This document shows, in pieces, positions 55,265 to 64,000 of a DNA stretch of 64,000 bases; position 1 is the first letter of the stretch; every line of letters begins with the position of its first letter. The notes beneath the pieces are model-generated. The model was not told the DNA's origin and made no database searches. It saw only the letters and a list, made by a program, of their open reading frames with translations. Both the position numbers and the translations under genes were made by a program. Location of the stretch: assembly GCA_963768775.1 (NCBI GenBank), contig CAVYIY010000007.1, forward strand, positions 112,297 through 176,296, in the 5' to 3' direction. The stretch is from FEN-33 sp963768775 (lineage in GTDB: Archaea > Thermoplasmatota > Thermoplasmata > Methanomassiliicoccales > UBA472).

Positions 55265-56134
55265 CTACTGACAGGTCAAATTGACCTTCTCCTGCTTGAG
55301 CCGGGTCAGCAGGTGCTCCCAGAAGCTTGAGACGATCTCATCCCGGATCCCGACCTCCATGATCCAGATGCGAATGGATACCAGGATGACGGCTCCGGTG
55401 GTCCCAGCGACCAATGCCCTCGGGCTGAACATTTCTATTGGCGGTCTGGTCTCGAAGAGCTTCCCGATGCGGGTGAGGCTGAGCATGCGGTCGAAGGCAT
55501 CCTTCTCATCGGGGGCGACGTTCGGCAGCATCTTCGGCTCATTGTTGGCGACCTCGAGGATTATCCGCCTCACCTTGTCAAGATCTTCCGCCATCGGGAC
55601 TTGCAGGTCCAAAGGCACTTCGACGAAGCCAGCCTTGGTGTAGTTCGTGACCAGGTTATTGATCATGTAGGCGTTCGGCACGTATATGAGCCGGCCATTG
55701 GAGGTCAGCAGGATCGTCCTTGTGAGGGTGATGTCCTGCACCCGTGCCGGCCGCCCCGCAGTCATACCGAACACCTCGATCCAGTCTTCCAGCTGGATTC
55801 GCCGTTCCGCGCCAATGAGCACCCCGGCCATCCAGTTCTGGATGATGGTCTGTGAGGCAAACGCCACTCCGACGCCGACCAGGCCAAGCGAGGCCGCGGC
55901 CACCGTGAGGTTAAGGTGGAGCAGGTCCACCAGACCCCAGCCGATGCCGGCAAGGATGAATGCATACTCCACCAATCGGGCCATCAACTTCGACCGGCGG
56001 AGAGAAAGACGACCATCGAAGGCGCGACGTACCAGCGCGTAGGCAATCCGCGCCAGGATGACCGTGGCTGCGACAGCGAAGACGAATAGCAGCAAGGATT
56101 CGATGCTGACCCCAAACACAATCGTGTCGGCCAT
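55265..56134 (-). CDS. MscS-type mechanosensitive channel
   Basis: 289 residues. Three N-terminal helices, of which the third has the small-residue pore pattern (AAASLGLVGVGVAFASQTIIQNWMAGVLI), then the beta domain GAERRIQLEDWIEV ... VQDITLTRTILLTSNGRLIYVPN and a C-terminal soluble domain. Opens under membrane tension to release solutes. ATG 56134. Confidence 0.9.
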   Translation of the reverse strand: MADTIVFGVSIESLLLFVFAVAATVILARIAYALVRRAFDGRLSLRRSKLMARLVEYAFILAGIGWGLVDLLHLNLTVAAASLGLVGVGVAFASQTIIQNWMAGVLIGAERRIQLEDWIEVFGMTAGRPARVQDITLTRTILLTSNGRLIYVPNAYMINNLVTNYTKAGFVEVPLDLQVPMAEDLDKVRRIILEVANNEPKMLPNVAPDEKDAFDRMLSLTRIGKLFETRPPIEMFSPRALVAGTTGAVILVSIRIWIMEVGIRDEIVSSFWEHLLTRLKQEKVNLTCQ

Positions 56135-56192
56135 CGACTGCGCATCTTCCTCCCGACTAAATAAGTTGCCCCATTAGGTTCTTGGACGACTC

Positions 56193-57140
56193 TCAGACGG
56201 GCAATACTGTCACATCGTAGCCTTCAACTTGAGGGGGGAGCTGTCCAATCATCCAGCCCGGGGAAGTCGTCTCGCAATAATAGTAATCCCTGCCATCATA
56301 TTGGAAGTAAGTGCCGGTGAATCCCGAGGCCCATATGCCTGCCGCCATATGCCCGACACCACCGTTATTGGGCATCAATTGCAGGAGAACCATGCCAACG
56401 TTGACCGGTTGAGACTCCATCAAGGAGACGTATAGTGTGGAGTGGTCCTTGCAGTCCCCTATGCCATCCACCAGCGTTTCGACCGGGTACCTTGGGTAAT
56501 TGACGAGGCCGGTGGTGTTCTCATCCGTTCCGTAGGGCACATTCTGAACGAAGGAAAGTATGAACTGCGCTGTATTGTAGCCTCTCGTCATGGCGTCGCT
56601 CTTGAGTTCCGAGGCGATATTGACGATGATAGCATCGTTCTTGGTGACGTATGAAGGGTAATCGTATGTCTTGGGCAGATCACGATAGTCGAAATAGGTT
56701 GCATTGGCCACAGTCTCTGTCAGGGTCCAATCGGTTCTCATATACGACCATGAATAGGTTATCGTGCAATTCCCCGCGATGGACGTCGGGGTGTGGTTTT
56801 GATTGTCATTGCTCGCGCTCTCGTTGAAATGTATCCAGCCTTGTGACACCGCTGCTGCCATTACCACAAGAATGAGTAATATTGCAACAGCCATCGTTAT
56901 GATCGTTCTTGTCCCCGTGCTCTTTCTTTGTGGCACGGTCTGGACCGGAGTGCCGTACCAGACAGGCTCTCTGGCTCCTAGCGGTGCCAATTGAGGGGAT
57001 ACTTGAGAACGAGATTGATTCTGTGCTGAAAGCTCCTGGCTTGATCGTTGGACCTGGATGGGATCCAGGCGCGTTCCGCAATTATGGCAGAACGCTGCCC
57101 CTTGCATTGCCTCGCTTCCGCACCTCAAGCAACGAACCAA
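56193..57140 (-). CDS. Zinc-ribbon, membrane-anchored transglutaminase-like protein
   Basis: 315 residues: cytoplasmic zinc ribbon (RCLRCG...FCHNCG, residues 3-22), a Gln/Ser-rich linker, one transmembrane helix (~78-100), and an extracellular transglutaminase-like domain with the catalytic Cys in GDCKDHSTLY and His in GVGHMAAGI; the Asp is expected in the FQYDGRDYYYCE region. Topology places the peptidase-like domain outside the cell. Family members are common in archaea; the substrate is unknown. GTG/ATG 57140 begins with MVRCLRCG. Confidence 0.84.
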   Translation of the reverse strand: MVRCLRCGSEAMQGAAFCHNCGTRLDPIQVQRSSQELSAQNQSRSQVSPQLAPLGAREPVWYGTPVQTVPQRKSTGTRTIITMAVAILLILVVMAAAVSQGWIHFNESASNDNQNHTPTSIAGNCTITYSWSYMRTDWTLTETVANATYFDYRDLPKTYDYPSYVTKNDAIIVNIASELKSDAMTRGYNTAQFILSFVQNVPYGTDENTTGLVNYPRYPVETLVDGIGDCKDHSTLYVSLMESQPVNVGMVLLQLMPNNGGVGHMAAGIWASGFTGTYFQYDGRDYYYCETTSPGWMIGQLPPQVEGYDVTVLPV

Positions 57141-57497
57141 TAACGCAGCCTCTTAGCTACCAGTTGAGCGATTTACTATTAATTCATTTTGAATTTGCTA
57201 TCGCAATTAGAACTGTGTTGCGCCCAAGAGAATAGGTTCGCAGATGCCAAAATATCGAATTTGTCTGAACGTTCCAGCTTAACCGATTCATCGCTCGGTA
57301 CGGTTAAAACGAAGGACTATCACGCTGACGGCGTTCACCCTTAATATGGAAGATCCTCGCGAACGCCATAGAGTCCCTAGATCCCTGAGAGCCTTGGCTC
57401 TTCGATCGAGCCTATCCTCGCTTGCTATCCAGTTCCAGATGCTCCGGTGTCTACGAGCGCAAGCATTATTACGACGGAATATCTGCATCATCCCGAC
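57141..57497. other. Divergent intergenic region
   Basis: Upstream of both the transglutaminase gene (minus) and the MFS gene (plus). It has AT-rich stretches near 57177-57205 that could hold promoters, but I found no palindrome, RNA or convincing small gene. Confidence 0.3.
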
Positions 57498-58766
57498 ATG
57501 AAGGGATTCTTCGGGAGCAGGGGCATCATGACACCCTGGCACCTGAGGGTGCTCTATATTTCCACATTCCTGCTAAGGACCGCCTTTGGGGCTCTCCTCC
57601 TTCTGATCTCCGCGTACGTCACCGGTGACGAGGGAACCCGCCTTCTCAATGTGGCGATTATTGCCGTACCGTATCCATTGGCCGAGATGTTGACCGCCAA
57701 CTACTTCGGCATGGTCAGCGACCGCATCGGGAGGAAAAGGGTGATAGTGCTCGGAACAACGCTGGCCGCAGTAATGGTAGCCCTCTATTCGCTCTCGAAC
57801 AACACCTGGTATCTGGCGCTGTTGCATGGGGTTCACGGCATCGGGGCGGCAGCCACCGTGGCGCCAGCCATAGCCATGATCGCCGATAATGCCGTCAGCC
57901 ATGACCGGGGCAGGCAGATGGGCTGGTTCGATTACTCCACCTTCCTGGGGTACATCGTCGGGGCGGTCGTGGGGGGCTTCCTCATCGACCTCATCGATAT
58001 CCAGCTCGCCTTCCTTCTGATGGCGGGGATGCTGGCTTTCTCGGCTATCATGCTCTACACCATGGTCCGGGAACAGAAGGCGACGGCAGGGGCGGGGCAA
58101 CACGCCGGCTTCGGCGAGCTGAGGAAGGTCTTCAAGATCAGAGAGGTCCGGCTCATGTTCCCCATCTGGCTCATCGTCGCCACGCTCCTAGGGATCGCAC
58201 TTACCTACCTGCCCATCATCTTATTGAGCCAGAATATCAAAGGCGCCACCATCGGGATCATGTTCGCCGGTGCGGGGGTGGTCCTCGGGCTGCTGCAGCC
58301 CTTCTGGGGGAAGGTCTCCGACATCGTGGGACGGATACCGGTGATGGCCTATGGCATATTCAGCATGCTAGGCATCATCCTGATGGTCCTTCTGGCCCCC
58401 GGCTGGATCTACTATCAGGACGCGAGCGGGGTGCACTTCAACCTCATTGGAGCGATACCGTTGGGGATCCTTGGCCTGGGGGCGGGGGCGTTCGTGCCAT
58501 CGGCTTTGGCGCTCATGGCCGACTCGTCGGATGCCCGGTCCTATGGGGCGACCATGGGGCTCTACTCCTTCGCCCTCGGCTTCGGCGCCTTCATCGCCGA
58601 GACCCTCGGCCTCTTGATCATATTGGCGACCGGCAAGGAGGATGCGCCTTCCTGGCTGCTGTATTTCGCGGCCGTCTTGATCGGCATGGCGGTCATCATG
58701 ATGCTGTACTTCTTCCTCACCCGAGGCATCAAGCAGCGTCTAAGGCCCGAAAGGAAAAAGGAATAG
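57498..58766 (+). CDS. MFS transporter (12 TM)
   Basis: 423 residues, 12 helices with a central loop around residue 195 (REQKATAGAGQH). The loop 2-3 motif reads NYFGMVSDRIGRKRVIVLG, and NAVSHDRGRQMGWFDYSTFLGYIVGAVVG follows in helix 5. Substrate unknown; could be drug or metabolite export. GTG 57447 is an alternative start. A convergent CDF gene ends at 58772, only five bases past its stop. Confidence 0.88.
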   Translation: MKGFFGSRGIMTPWHLRVLYISTFLLRTAFGALLLLISAYVTGDEGTRLLNVAIIAVPYPLAEMLTANYFGMVSDRIGRKRVIVLGTTLAAVMVALYSLSNNTWYLALLHGVHGIGAAATVAPAIAMIADNAVSHDRGRQMGWFDYSTFLGYIVGAVVGGFLIDLIDIQLAFLLMAGMLAFSAIMLYTMVREQKATAGAGQHAGFGELRKVFKIREVRLMFPIWLIVATLLGIALTYLPIILLSQNIKGATIGIMFAGAGVVLGLLQPFWGKVSDIVGRIPVMAYGIFSMLGIILMVLLAPGWIYYQDASGVHFNLIGAIPLGILGLGAGAFVPSALALMADSSDARSYGATMGLYSFALGFGAFIAETLGLLIILATGKEDAPSWLLYFAAVLIGMAVIMMLYFFLTRGIKQRLRPERKKE

Positions 58767-58771
58767 GCCAT

Positions 58772-59653
58772 TCACGATGTGCCAGGGGCATCGTGCTTTT
58801 GGCATTGGGTCTGATCCTCGATGTGTATGTTCGGTTCGATGCCCGGCAGGACAAGAGTCAGCTCCTCTCCGATCTTGTCGGTCAGCTCATGCGCCTCCTT
58901 GACCGACATGTTCCCGTCCAGGCAGAGATGCACCTCCATGAACACCTTGTTTCCGGACCTTCTGGTCTTGAGATCGTGATATTCCAGGTATCCCTTCGTG
59001 CGTTCTAGGACCGCGACGATCGACCTCTCGGCCTCCACGCAGTTCGAGTCCATCAGGTCCTTGCTGGTCTTGAGGAACACATCGGCTCCCATTTTGACTA
59101 GCAAGACCGCTACGACCAGAGCGATGAGCGGATCGATGATCAAGATCCCGGTTATGCTGGCGATGAACAGGCCGATGACGACCCCCACCGAGGACATAAC
59201 GTCGGAAAAGAGATGCTTGGCGTCCCCCTCCAATGCCATCGATCTGCTCTTCCTCGATTCCCTGAGCATAATCGTGGCCAGAATCGCATTCTGCGAGGTC
59301 GCGCACAGAGAAACAATCATGCCCAAATCGATATTGTCAAACCCCACCGGGTTGAACAAGCGGCCAATGGTCGCTTCGACGATGAGCACGGCGGCGACGA
59401 TGATGAGGACACCTTCCACCAGGGCAGAGATGTTCTCGGCCTTCTGGTGCCCGTATTCGTGGTTCTTGTCCTTCGATCGAACCGCGATGGTCAGCGCTGA
59501 TATCATCATTATCGATGCCACAATGTTGATTATCGATTCCATCGCGTCCGAGAGCAAGGCTACAGAATTGGAAATGAGATATGCAATCAGCTTTAGAACG
59601 AATATCAGGATCCCGCCGGCAACGGCCAGCATCGCAATTTGTATCTTGTTCAC
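58772..59653 (-). CDS. Cation diffusion facilitator (CDF) metal transporter
   Basis: 293 residues. Six helices plus a cytosolic domain. Metal-site segments: SVALLSDAMESIINI in helix 2, and DAKHLFSDVMSSVGV in helix 5 (H-x3-D). The C-terminal fold reads HDLKTRRSGNKVFMEVHLCLDGNMSV and ends HIEDQTQCQKH, a His/Cys pair that could also bind metal. Exports zinc, iron or manganese by proton antiport. ATG 59653. Confidence 0.9.
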   Translation of the reverse strand: MNKIQIAMLAVAGGILIFVLKLIAYLISNSVALLSDAMESIINIVASIMMISALTIAVRSKDKNHEYGHQKAENISALVEGVLIIVAAVLIVEATIGRLFNPVGFDNIDLGMIVSLCATSQNAILATIMLRESRKSRSMALEGDAKHLFSDVMSSVGVVIGLFIASITGILIIDPLIALVVAVLLVKMGADVFLKTSKDLMDSNCVEAERSIVAVLERTKGYLEYHDLKTRRSGNKVFMEVHLCLDGNMSVKEAHELTDKIGEELTLVLPGIEPNIHIEDQTQCQKHDAPGTS

Positions 59654-60049
59654 AATGGTGAATCACTCGCCAATATAAATTATTACGCAGTCTGTTGATC
59701 CTGGGTAGACCATATGGGCGTATGGAATTCCGCAGAAGAGATTGGCAGAAATCGTCTGCACATCAATGGGCGACTCAAGCATCCAAGCACGATATTTGGC
59801 AGTGAAAAATGAGTCCAATTGCGGCAAGATCGTTTTCTTGGTACATATCGGACGATAACCTCATGTTTTCTCTTCTCAAAACCTCGATTACATACCTGCA
59901 ATGGAGGATTCCGCGGCTGGAAAACGGCCAGTTGGAGAGACCATTAGGGATGCATGTTAGATCCGCATTGAGAAAAGGCGATATAGCAACAATATGCTAG
60001 TCCAAAGACCAGATCATTGACTGCGGGTAGACGGCATGTCCGAGGAAAT
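59654..60049. other. AT-rich intergenic region before the CHAT gene
   Basis: 396 bases between the divergent CDF gene and the CHAT gene. Short open frames here look non-coding. The AT-rich part around 59660-59690 could hold the CDF promoter. No repeat or RNA noted. Confidence 0.3.
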
Positions 60050-60596
60050 GTGAGAAAAGCTTGGCCAAGGAACAAGAAGCTGCTAATAATCGAATGCATA
60101 CCCAGGTCGGAGACGTTCAATGAAAGCCTGGTGTTGTCGAACTTCCTCAGGATGACCGAGCCAGATGCCATTCATACGCATGTAATCAAGTCGAAGTCCC
60201 AGATGCTGAACTACCTCGCGAGCAAGCGAGACCTCCAGAAATTCGATTTTGTGCATATCTCAGCACATGGAGGAGAGGATAGCGAATCGATCGAATTGCC
60301 TCAGGGAACACTTCGGACCCGAGGAGCTTCCTGAAGGTTGCTTCTCGCGCCAGACAGTCACCTTATCAGCATGCGGGATGAGCCGCACGAATTTCGTCAG
60401 TGAGTTCATGGAGACGACCGGTGCTTCGCACGTCATCGCCCCGATGCATGATGTGGCGTTTATCGATGCGGCTGTCTGGTTCATCAATTTCTATTATCTC
60501 GTGCTGCATCAAAATTACACACCGAAAGGAGCACTTGACAGAACGAACTCGATATTGAAAGGCAAGGCGAAGGGCGGTTTCCAATTTTGGACTTGA
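60050..60596 (+). CDS. CHAT-type caspase-like peptidase, frameshifted
   Basis: About 182 residues joined. The dyad is visible: His in FVHISAHGGEDSES and Cys in TVTLSACGMSRTNF, each at the end of a core strand as in CHAT domains. Further features are HVIAPMHDVAF-like strand and the C-terminal FYYLVLHQNYTPKGALDRTN helix. The frame shifts near 60320 (from GTLRTRGAS* to PEELPEGCFSRQ). GTG 60050 has a GAGGA immediately before; TTG 60017 is possible. It is a stand-alone protease; CHAT enzymes often act in defence or regulated cell death with partner proteins, none of which is adjacent. Confidence 0.72.
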
Positions 60597-60803
60597 TTGA
60601 TCGGTGACCGCCCCGCTTCCAAATCCAGATAACACATCAGGCAATTCGAGAAGAATTGCGCCAACGCCTCTGCTTCTCTCTCGACTGACTGGCCAGATTA
60701 TCTTCTCGAAGTTGGAAATCGAGTGGGAGAAGTGAATTCTTTCATCAAGGACTAGCCTCGCCGAGTTCAAATATAGAAGGCTGCAATCGTTCTCTTGAGT
60801 GTC

Positions 60804-61626
60804 ATGAAGACGATCGTGGTTTCAGATATTCATCTCGGTAGCCAGAGCTGCGACAAACAAGCGTTCCAAGATTTCCTCGTCACGCTTCAGGACGACAAAG
60901 GGTTGACAGACCTGGTGATCCTGGGTGACTTCGTTGACATGTGGCGCAGGGATGCCTCCGGTATCTTCCTGGAGAATATGGACACGATGCAACTGCTCAA
61001 GGATCGGGGGAAGAAGATAAAGCTGCACTTCGTCGCGGGCAATCACGACTACCACCTGCTGCGGCTGAGGAACCGGGCGCCGCATTACAACTACCCGTTC
61101 GAGTTCCATCAGGTGCTGGAGCTGGAGGACAAGGGCCATACCTACCGATTCATGCATGGCTACGAGTTCGAGTATGGCAAGGAGCACGAGCTGATGAAGA
61201 TCGCCATGGAGACGCTCTGTCATGTCATGTCCGACTCAGAGGGGAAGGAGGAGGACGAGTTCTGGTCCTATCTCATCCGGACCTTATCTGACCTGCACTT
61301 CTCCGCCTTGACCAAGTCATTAGAAGGCGATAGCGTCAGGATCAAGGCGAAAAGCCTGATGAGCGGGCCGGAGGTCAGATTGAAGGATAAGCTGGAGGAG
61401 ACCGAGAAGGAAGCGCGAGCGGCCCATTGGGGAAGGATGGTGAGATCATCGTATTCGGGCACACGCACCATCCTTTCATCAATGCGAAGGGTAACGTGGT
61501 GAATACGGGTTCGTGGGGTGAAGGAAGCGACGCCGCACAACACCTATGTCGAACTGGTGGATGGGAGGCCGAGGCTCTTTCGTCTTCGGGCAAGGAGAGG
61601 TCCTGGATCGGTTGGATGCAGAGTAG
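60804..61626 (+). CDS. Calcineurin-like metallophosphoesterase, frameshifted at the 3' end
   Basis: About 273 residues. Metal motifs in order: SDIHLG, GDFVDMWR, GNHDYH, HGYEFEYGKEHE and, after a shift near 61432, FGHTHHPF with NTGSWG. Two more shifts (~61517 and ~61579) restore VKEATPHNTYVELVDG and FGQGEVLDRLDAE to a TAG at 61624. LpxH-like build, as in many archaeal phosphohydrolases of unknown substrate. It follows the CHAT gene on the same strand at ~200 bases. ATG 60804. Confidence 0.83.
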
Positions 61627-62048
61627 GGTCGCTCTGGATTATTGCCATCTGCGCCGATCGATCAGGCCGGGCGAGGATCGCTCATTGACAACGAGGCGAT
61701 AATCAAGCACTCAGGCATTGACCTCGACCCCAAGACGAGATTATGGAACTAGGCTAGGAATTGCCGAGAGAATTGGCTATAAATTCAATTCTTATCCCTA
61801 TTATTCTCCGGGTTCATTATCGCCGCTGGCGCAACGTCGACCTATCTAGATTATTTTCTATTTGCTCTCATCACGACTAAAAATGCCCTCTTTGATTATT
61901 TCCGGTGAAACCTTTTTTTGTTCTTTTTATCATGATGCGGTGAGGTTCGGGACCATAACAGATTTCAACTGGGCTCTGAACGCCGCACCAGCACAAGACT
62001 TAATTGAGGTCATGCACCTTCCCATTGAGAGAGAGGGAGGTGTCTTGC
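61627..62048 (+). promoter_or_regulatory. AT-rich leader before the PQQ-propeller gene
   Basis: 422 bases with no gene. A TATA-like CTATAAATTC lies near 61778, and two T runs near 61910-61930 could be a terminator for the phosphoesterase. A strong ribosome site GGAGGTG at 62035-62041 leads to TTG 62049. Confidence 0.35.
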
Positions 62049-63985
62049 TTGAAGGGTAAGGCTAGCTTGACCGTGAGATTGGGTTTTCTTTTAATGATTC
62101 TCTTCATCGGTCTAGTTTCGCTCCCCTTGGCCAATGCAGATTGGCCAATGTATCATTCCGACACATCCCACAGCGGTGTCGGAGCAGGCAATCCGACCAT
62201 CGGACCTACACTCATTTGGAGGCACGGGACTGGGAATCAAATCTGGTCGTCACCCGCAGTTACAGGAGATACGGTCTACATAGGTTCCAGCGACTGCGGC
62301 TATGTCTACGCGTTGAACGCTTCGACCGGGTTGACGGTGTGGACCTATGCCACAGGTGGCGAGGTCAGATCGTCTCCAGCGGTATTCGCAGGAATAGTCT
62401 ATGTCGGTTCGATGGACAATAAAGTGTACGCCCTAAGCGCTTCCACTGGTTCATTGATCTGGAGCTATGTCACCGGGAACGACACCGACTCGTCTTCCGC
62501 CGTCTTCGGGGGTGTCGTCTACATTGGTTCGCTGGACGGCAATGTCTATGCCCTGAATGCGTCGAACGGGGCTGTGCTCTGGAGTTATGCCACTGGCAGC
62601 AATGTCGTCTCGTCTCCGGCCGTCGTCAGCGGAGTGGTCTATGTCGGGTCGATGGATCACAACGTCTATGCCCTGAACGCTTCGACCGGTGCCATTGTCT
62701 GGAGTTATACCACCGGCGGAGGGGTCTACTCACCTCCAGCCGTCGTTGGCGGCGTGGTCTATGTGGGCTCGTGGGACTATAGCGTTTATGCATTGAATGC
62801 TTCAAGCGGGGTCAGGCTCTGGAGCTATGCGACAGGCAACTACGCGAACGCGTGCCCTGCAGTCGATGGCAAGACCGTCTATGTTGGTTCACGGGATGGC
62901 AACGTCTACGCTTTGAACGCTTCTAGTGGGGCCTTGGTCTGGAGTTTCACAACTGGCAGTACCATTGGCTCATCGCCTGCTATTGTCGATGGTGTCATCT
63001 ACATAGGATCCACCGATGGCAAAATCTATGCTCTGAATGCCTCGAGTGGGGCAGAGATCTGGAGCTATCAGACGGGCGGGGGAGTCGTTTCGTCCCCTGC
63101 TATCGTCGCCGGCGTTGTCTACTTTGGGTCGTGGGATGGTTACGTGTATGCCTTGGGCGGTTCTTCGGTGCCAGGCCTTCTCCAACAAGTCTGGGTTCCA
63201 CAGCCATTGAACGCCGTGGAGGCGATCGGCGTAACGGCGGTCGCATTGGCGGCGGTCTCGGTCGTCTTGTCGTTCGCGAGCAACCCTTTGAGCGCTTTGG
63301 GAGAGCAGGCGGGCGAAAGGGAGAGGGGCTGGTTCCCGACAGCGTAAAGGAATGGCTGCAGGATATCGTCTCCTCCAAGCAGAAGACCGAGGTCGAGAAG
63401 AGGAGCGGTCCCCTCCTAAGGCCTACGAAGCCCGAGGTCCTGGCATACACCACCTCGATAATCCTCCTGGCGCTCGCCTTCTCCTACGTCAAGGTCAGCT
63501 CCCTTGACCAGATCTGGACTTTGCTTCCGGTCTTCTTCGGAACGAGCATCCTCGTCGGTCTCGTCCAGAAGTACTTGGCGATAGTGTTCCTGCGACGCCG
63601 AGGGGTGTGGAGCGAGCACAGGATCTGGCCCTTGGGGTTCGTCCTGTTCCTGCTCACCACTTTCGCCTTCAGGGTCCCGTTCTCCTCTCCCACACGTTCC
63701 GTGCACCAATCCACGGAAGCAACGGAGCGCTTGGTCGCTAGAGCGGGCGGACTGGAAATCATCATCGGGTTGGCTTTCGCGGGCCTCTTCTTCCTGCTGT
63801 TGAAGGGAGGATATGCGGCCATCGGTGGGGCTGGTTTAGCAATGTGCGTGATCGGTTCCTTGTCCGGGACCTTCCCGGTGAAGCCGATGAGCGGCAAGGA
63901 CATCTATGACTACAGCAAGCGCCGCTGGGCGGAGCTCTTCATTATTGTGTTGATGGTCTTCGGCGCGTGGCTATTCCTGTTGTGA
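62049..63985 (+). CDS. Secreted PQQ-like propeller protein fused to a multi-pass membrane domain, frameshifted
   Basis: About 645 residues joined. A signal-like helix (LGFLLMILFIGLVSLPLANA) precedes ADWPMYHSD, the usual PQQ-propeller opening, then eight 40-residue blades (VYVGSxDxxVYALNASxGxxxWSY). After the last blade the chain has a helix (AVEAIGVTAVALAAVSVV), a linker and, past a frameshift near 63335, a C-terminal domain with six helices ending FPVKPMSGKDIYDYSKRRWAEL and VFGAWLFLL. A BamB-like extracellular scaffold tethered to a membrane module is inferred. TTG 62049 is backed by GGAGGTG. Confidence 0.8.
62279..63158 (+). repeat. Eight 120-base repeats encoding propeller blades
   Basis: Tandem units start at 62279, 62399, 62519, 62639, 62759, 62879, 62999 and 63119, exactly 120 bases apart with no indel. 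Each encodes 40 residues of the PQQ-like blade, with conserved VYVGS/VYIGS, VYALNAS and WSY. The DNA is also partly conserved between units (VYALNAS codons), which suggests recent tandem expansion. Confidence 0.9.
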
Positions 63986-64000
63986 TATGAGAACAAGATC

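Noticed and set aside
59809..60000. 63-codon open frame before the CHAT gene
   Set aside because: No ribosome site or motif and no continuity with the CHAT frame.
1..64000. CRISPR arrays, insertion sequences, integrase or att sites
   Set aside because: No regularly spaced direct repeats of CRISPR size, no transposase or integrase motif and no terminal inverted repeats were seen; the only regular repeats are coding.

Overview
The window comes from an archaeal genome, most likely an uncultured Thermoplasmatota (Thermoplasmata/Methanomassiliicoccales-like); the lineage is inference. Supporting signs are a bat-type HTH_10 regulator, a Dph6-like diphthine-ammonia ligase, an SDR-type threonine dehydrogenase paired with Kbl, zinc-ribbon/PH and zinc-ribbon/transglutaminase proteins, a CxxC-x17-CxxC zinc protein, PocR-type sensor kinases, a two-domain ArsA, frequent GTG/TTG starts with Shine-Dalgarno sequences, and short operons. 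No rRNA, tRNA, CRISPR array or transposase was recognised.

Layout. 0-10 kb: a disrupted membrane protein, asnA, an amino-acid permease, a nitroreductase, a flavodoxin, an SDR and a large secreted propeller-like protein. 10-24 kb: a VOC protein, an MgtA-type P-ATPase, SHOCT and SDR proteins, an ABC-2 exporter, a double-CDGSH protein, SnoaL and GyrI-like proteins, a Dph6-like enzyme, an aldo/keto reductase and a nitroreductase. 24-30 kb: the tdh-kbl threonine-to-glycine operon, a PH/zinc-ribbon protein, a PocR histidine kinase and a TusA/DsrE-type sulfur-relay operon. 30-35 kb: an MFS exporter, a methyltransferase, a flavodoxin and a second ABC-2 exporter. 35-41.6 kb: an arsenic/thiol block (NAC-like small protein, thioredoxin-DGC fusion, arsD, arsA, arsR, arsC) directly followed by a PhoU-like protein and a Pit phosphate transporter. 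42-50 kb: a TMEM175-like protein, a possible structured RNA, a stand-alone Lrp effector domain, Rieske, CutA, TfoX-N and HTH_10 proteins, citrate synthase and an FAD disulfide oxidoreductase. 50-64 kb: small membrane proteins, a PAS histidine kinase, VTT, MscS, transglutaminase, MFS and CDF proteins, a CHAT-type peptidase, a metallophosphoesterase and a PQQ-propeller membrane protein.

How genes work together. Tdh and Kbl convert threonine to glycine and acetyl-CoA, and citrate synthase can consume the acetyl-CoA. The ars block lets ArsC reduce arsenate that may enter through the neighbouring Pit, with ArsD and ArsA handling arsenite, but no ArsB/Acr3 pump is visible here. TusA and three DsrE-like proteins form a persulfide relay. 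Two similar kinases lack adjacent response regulators.

Sequence quality. About a dozen genes are broken by single-base frameshifts that restore a clear family match when joined, and three have in-frame stops. This looks more like indel errors in the assembly than mass gene decay, so many 'broken' genes are annotated here as joined CDSs.
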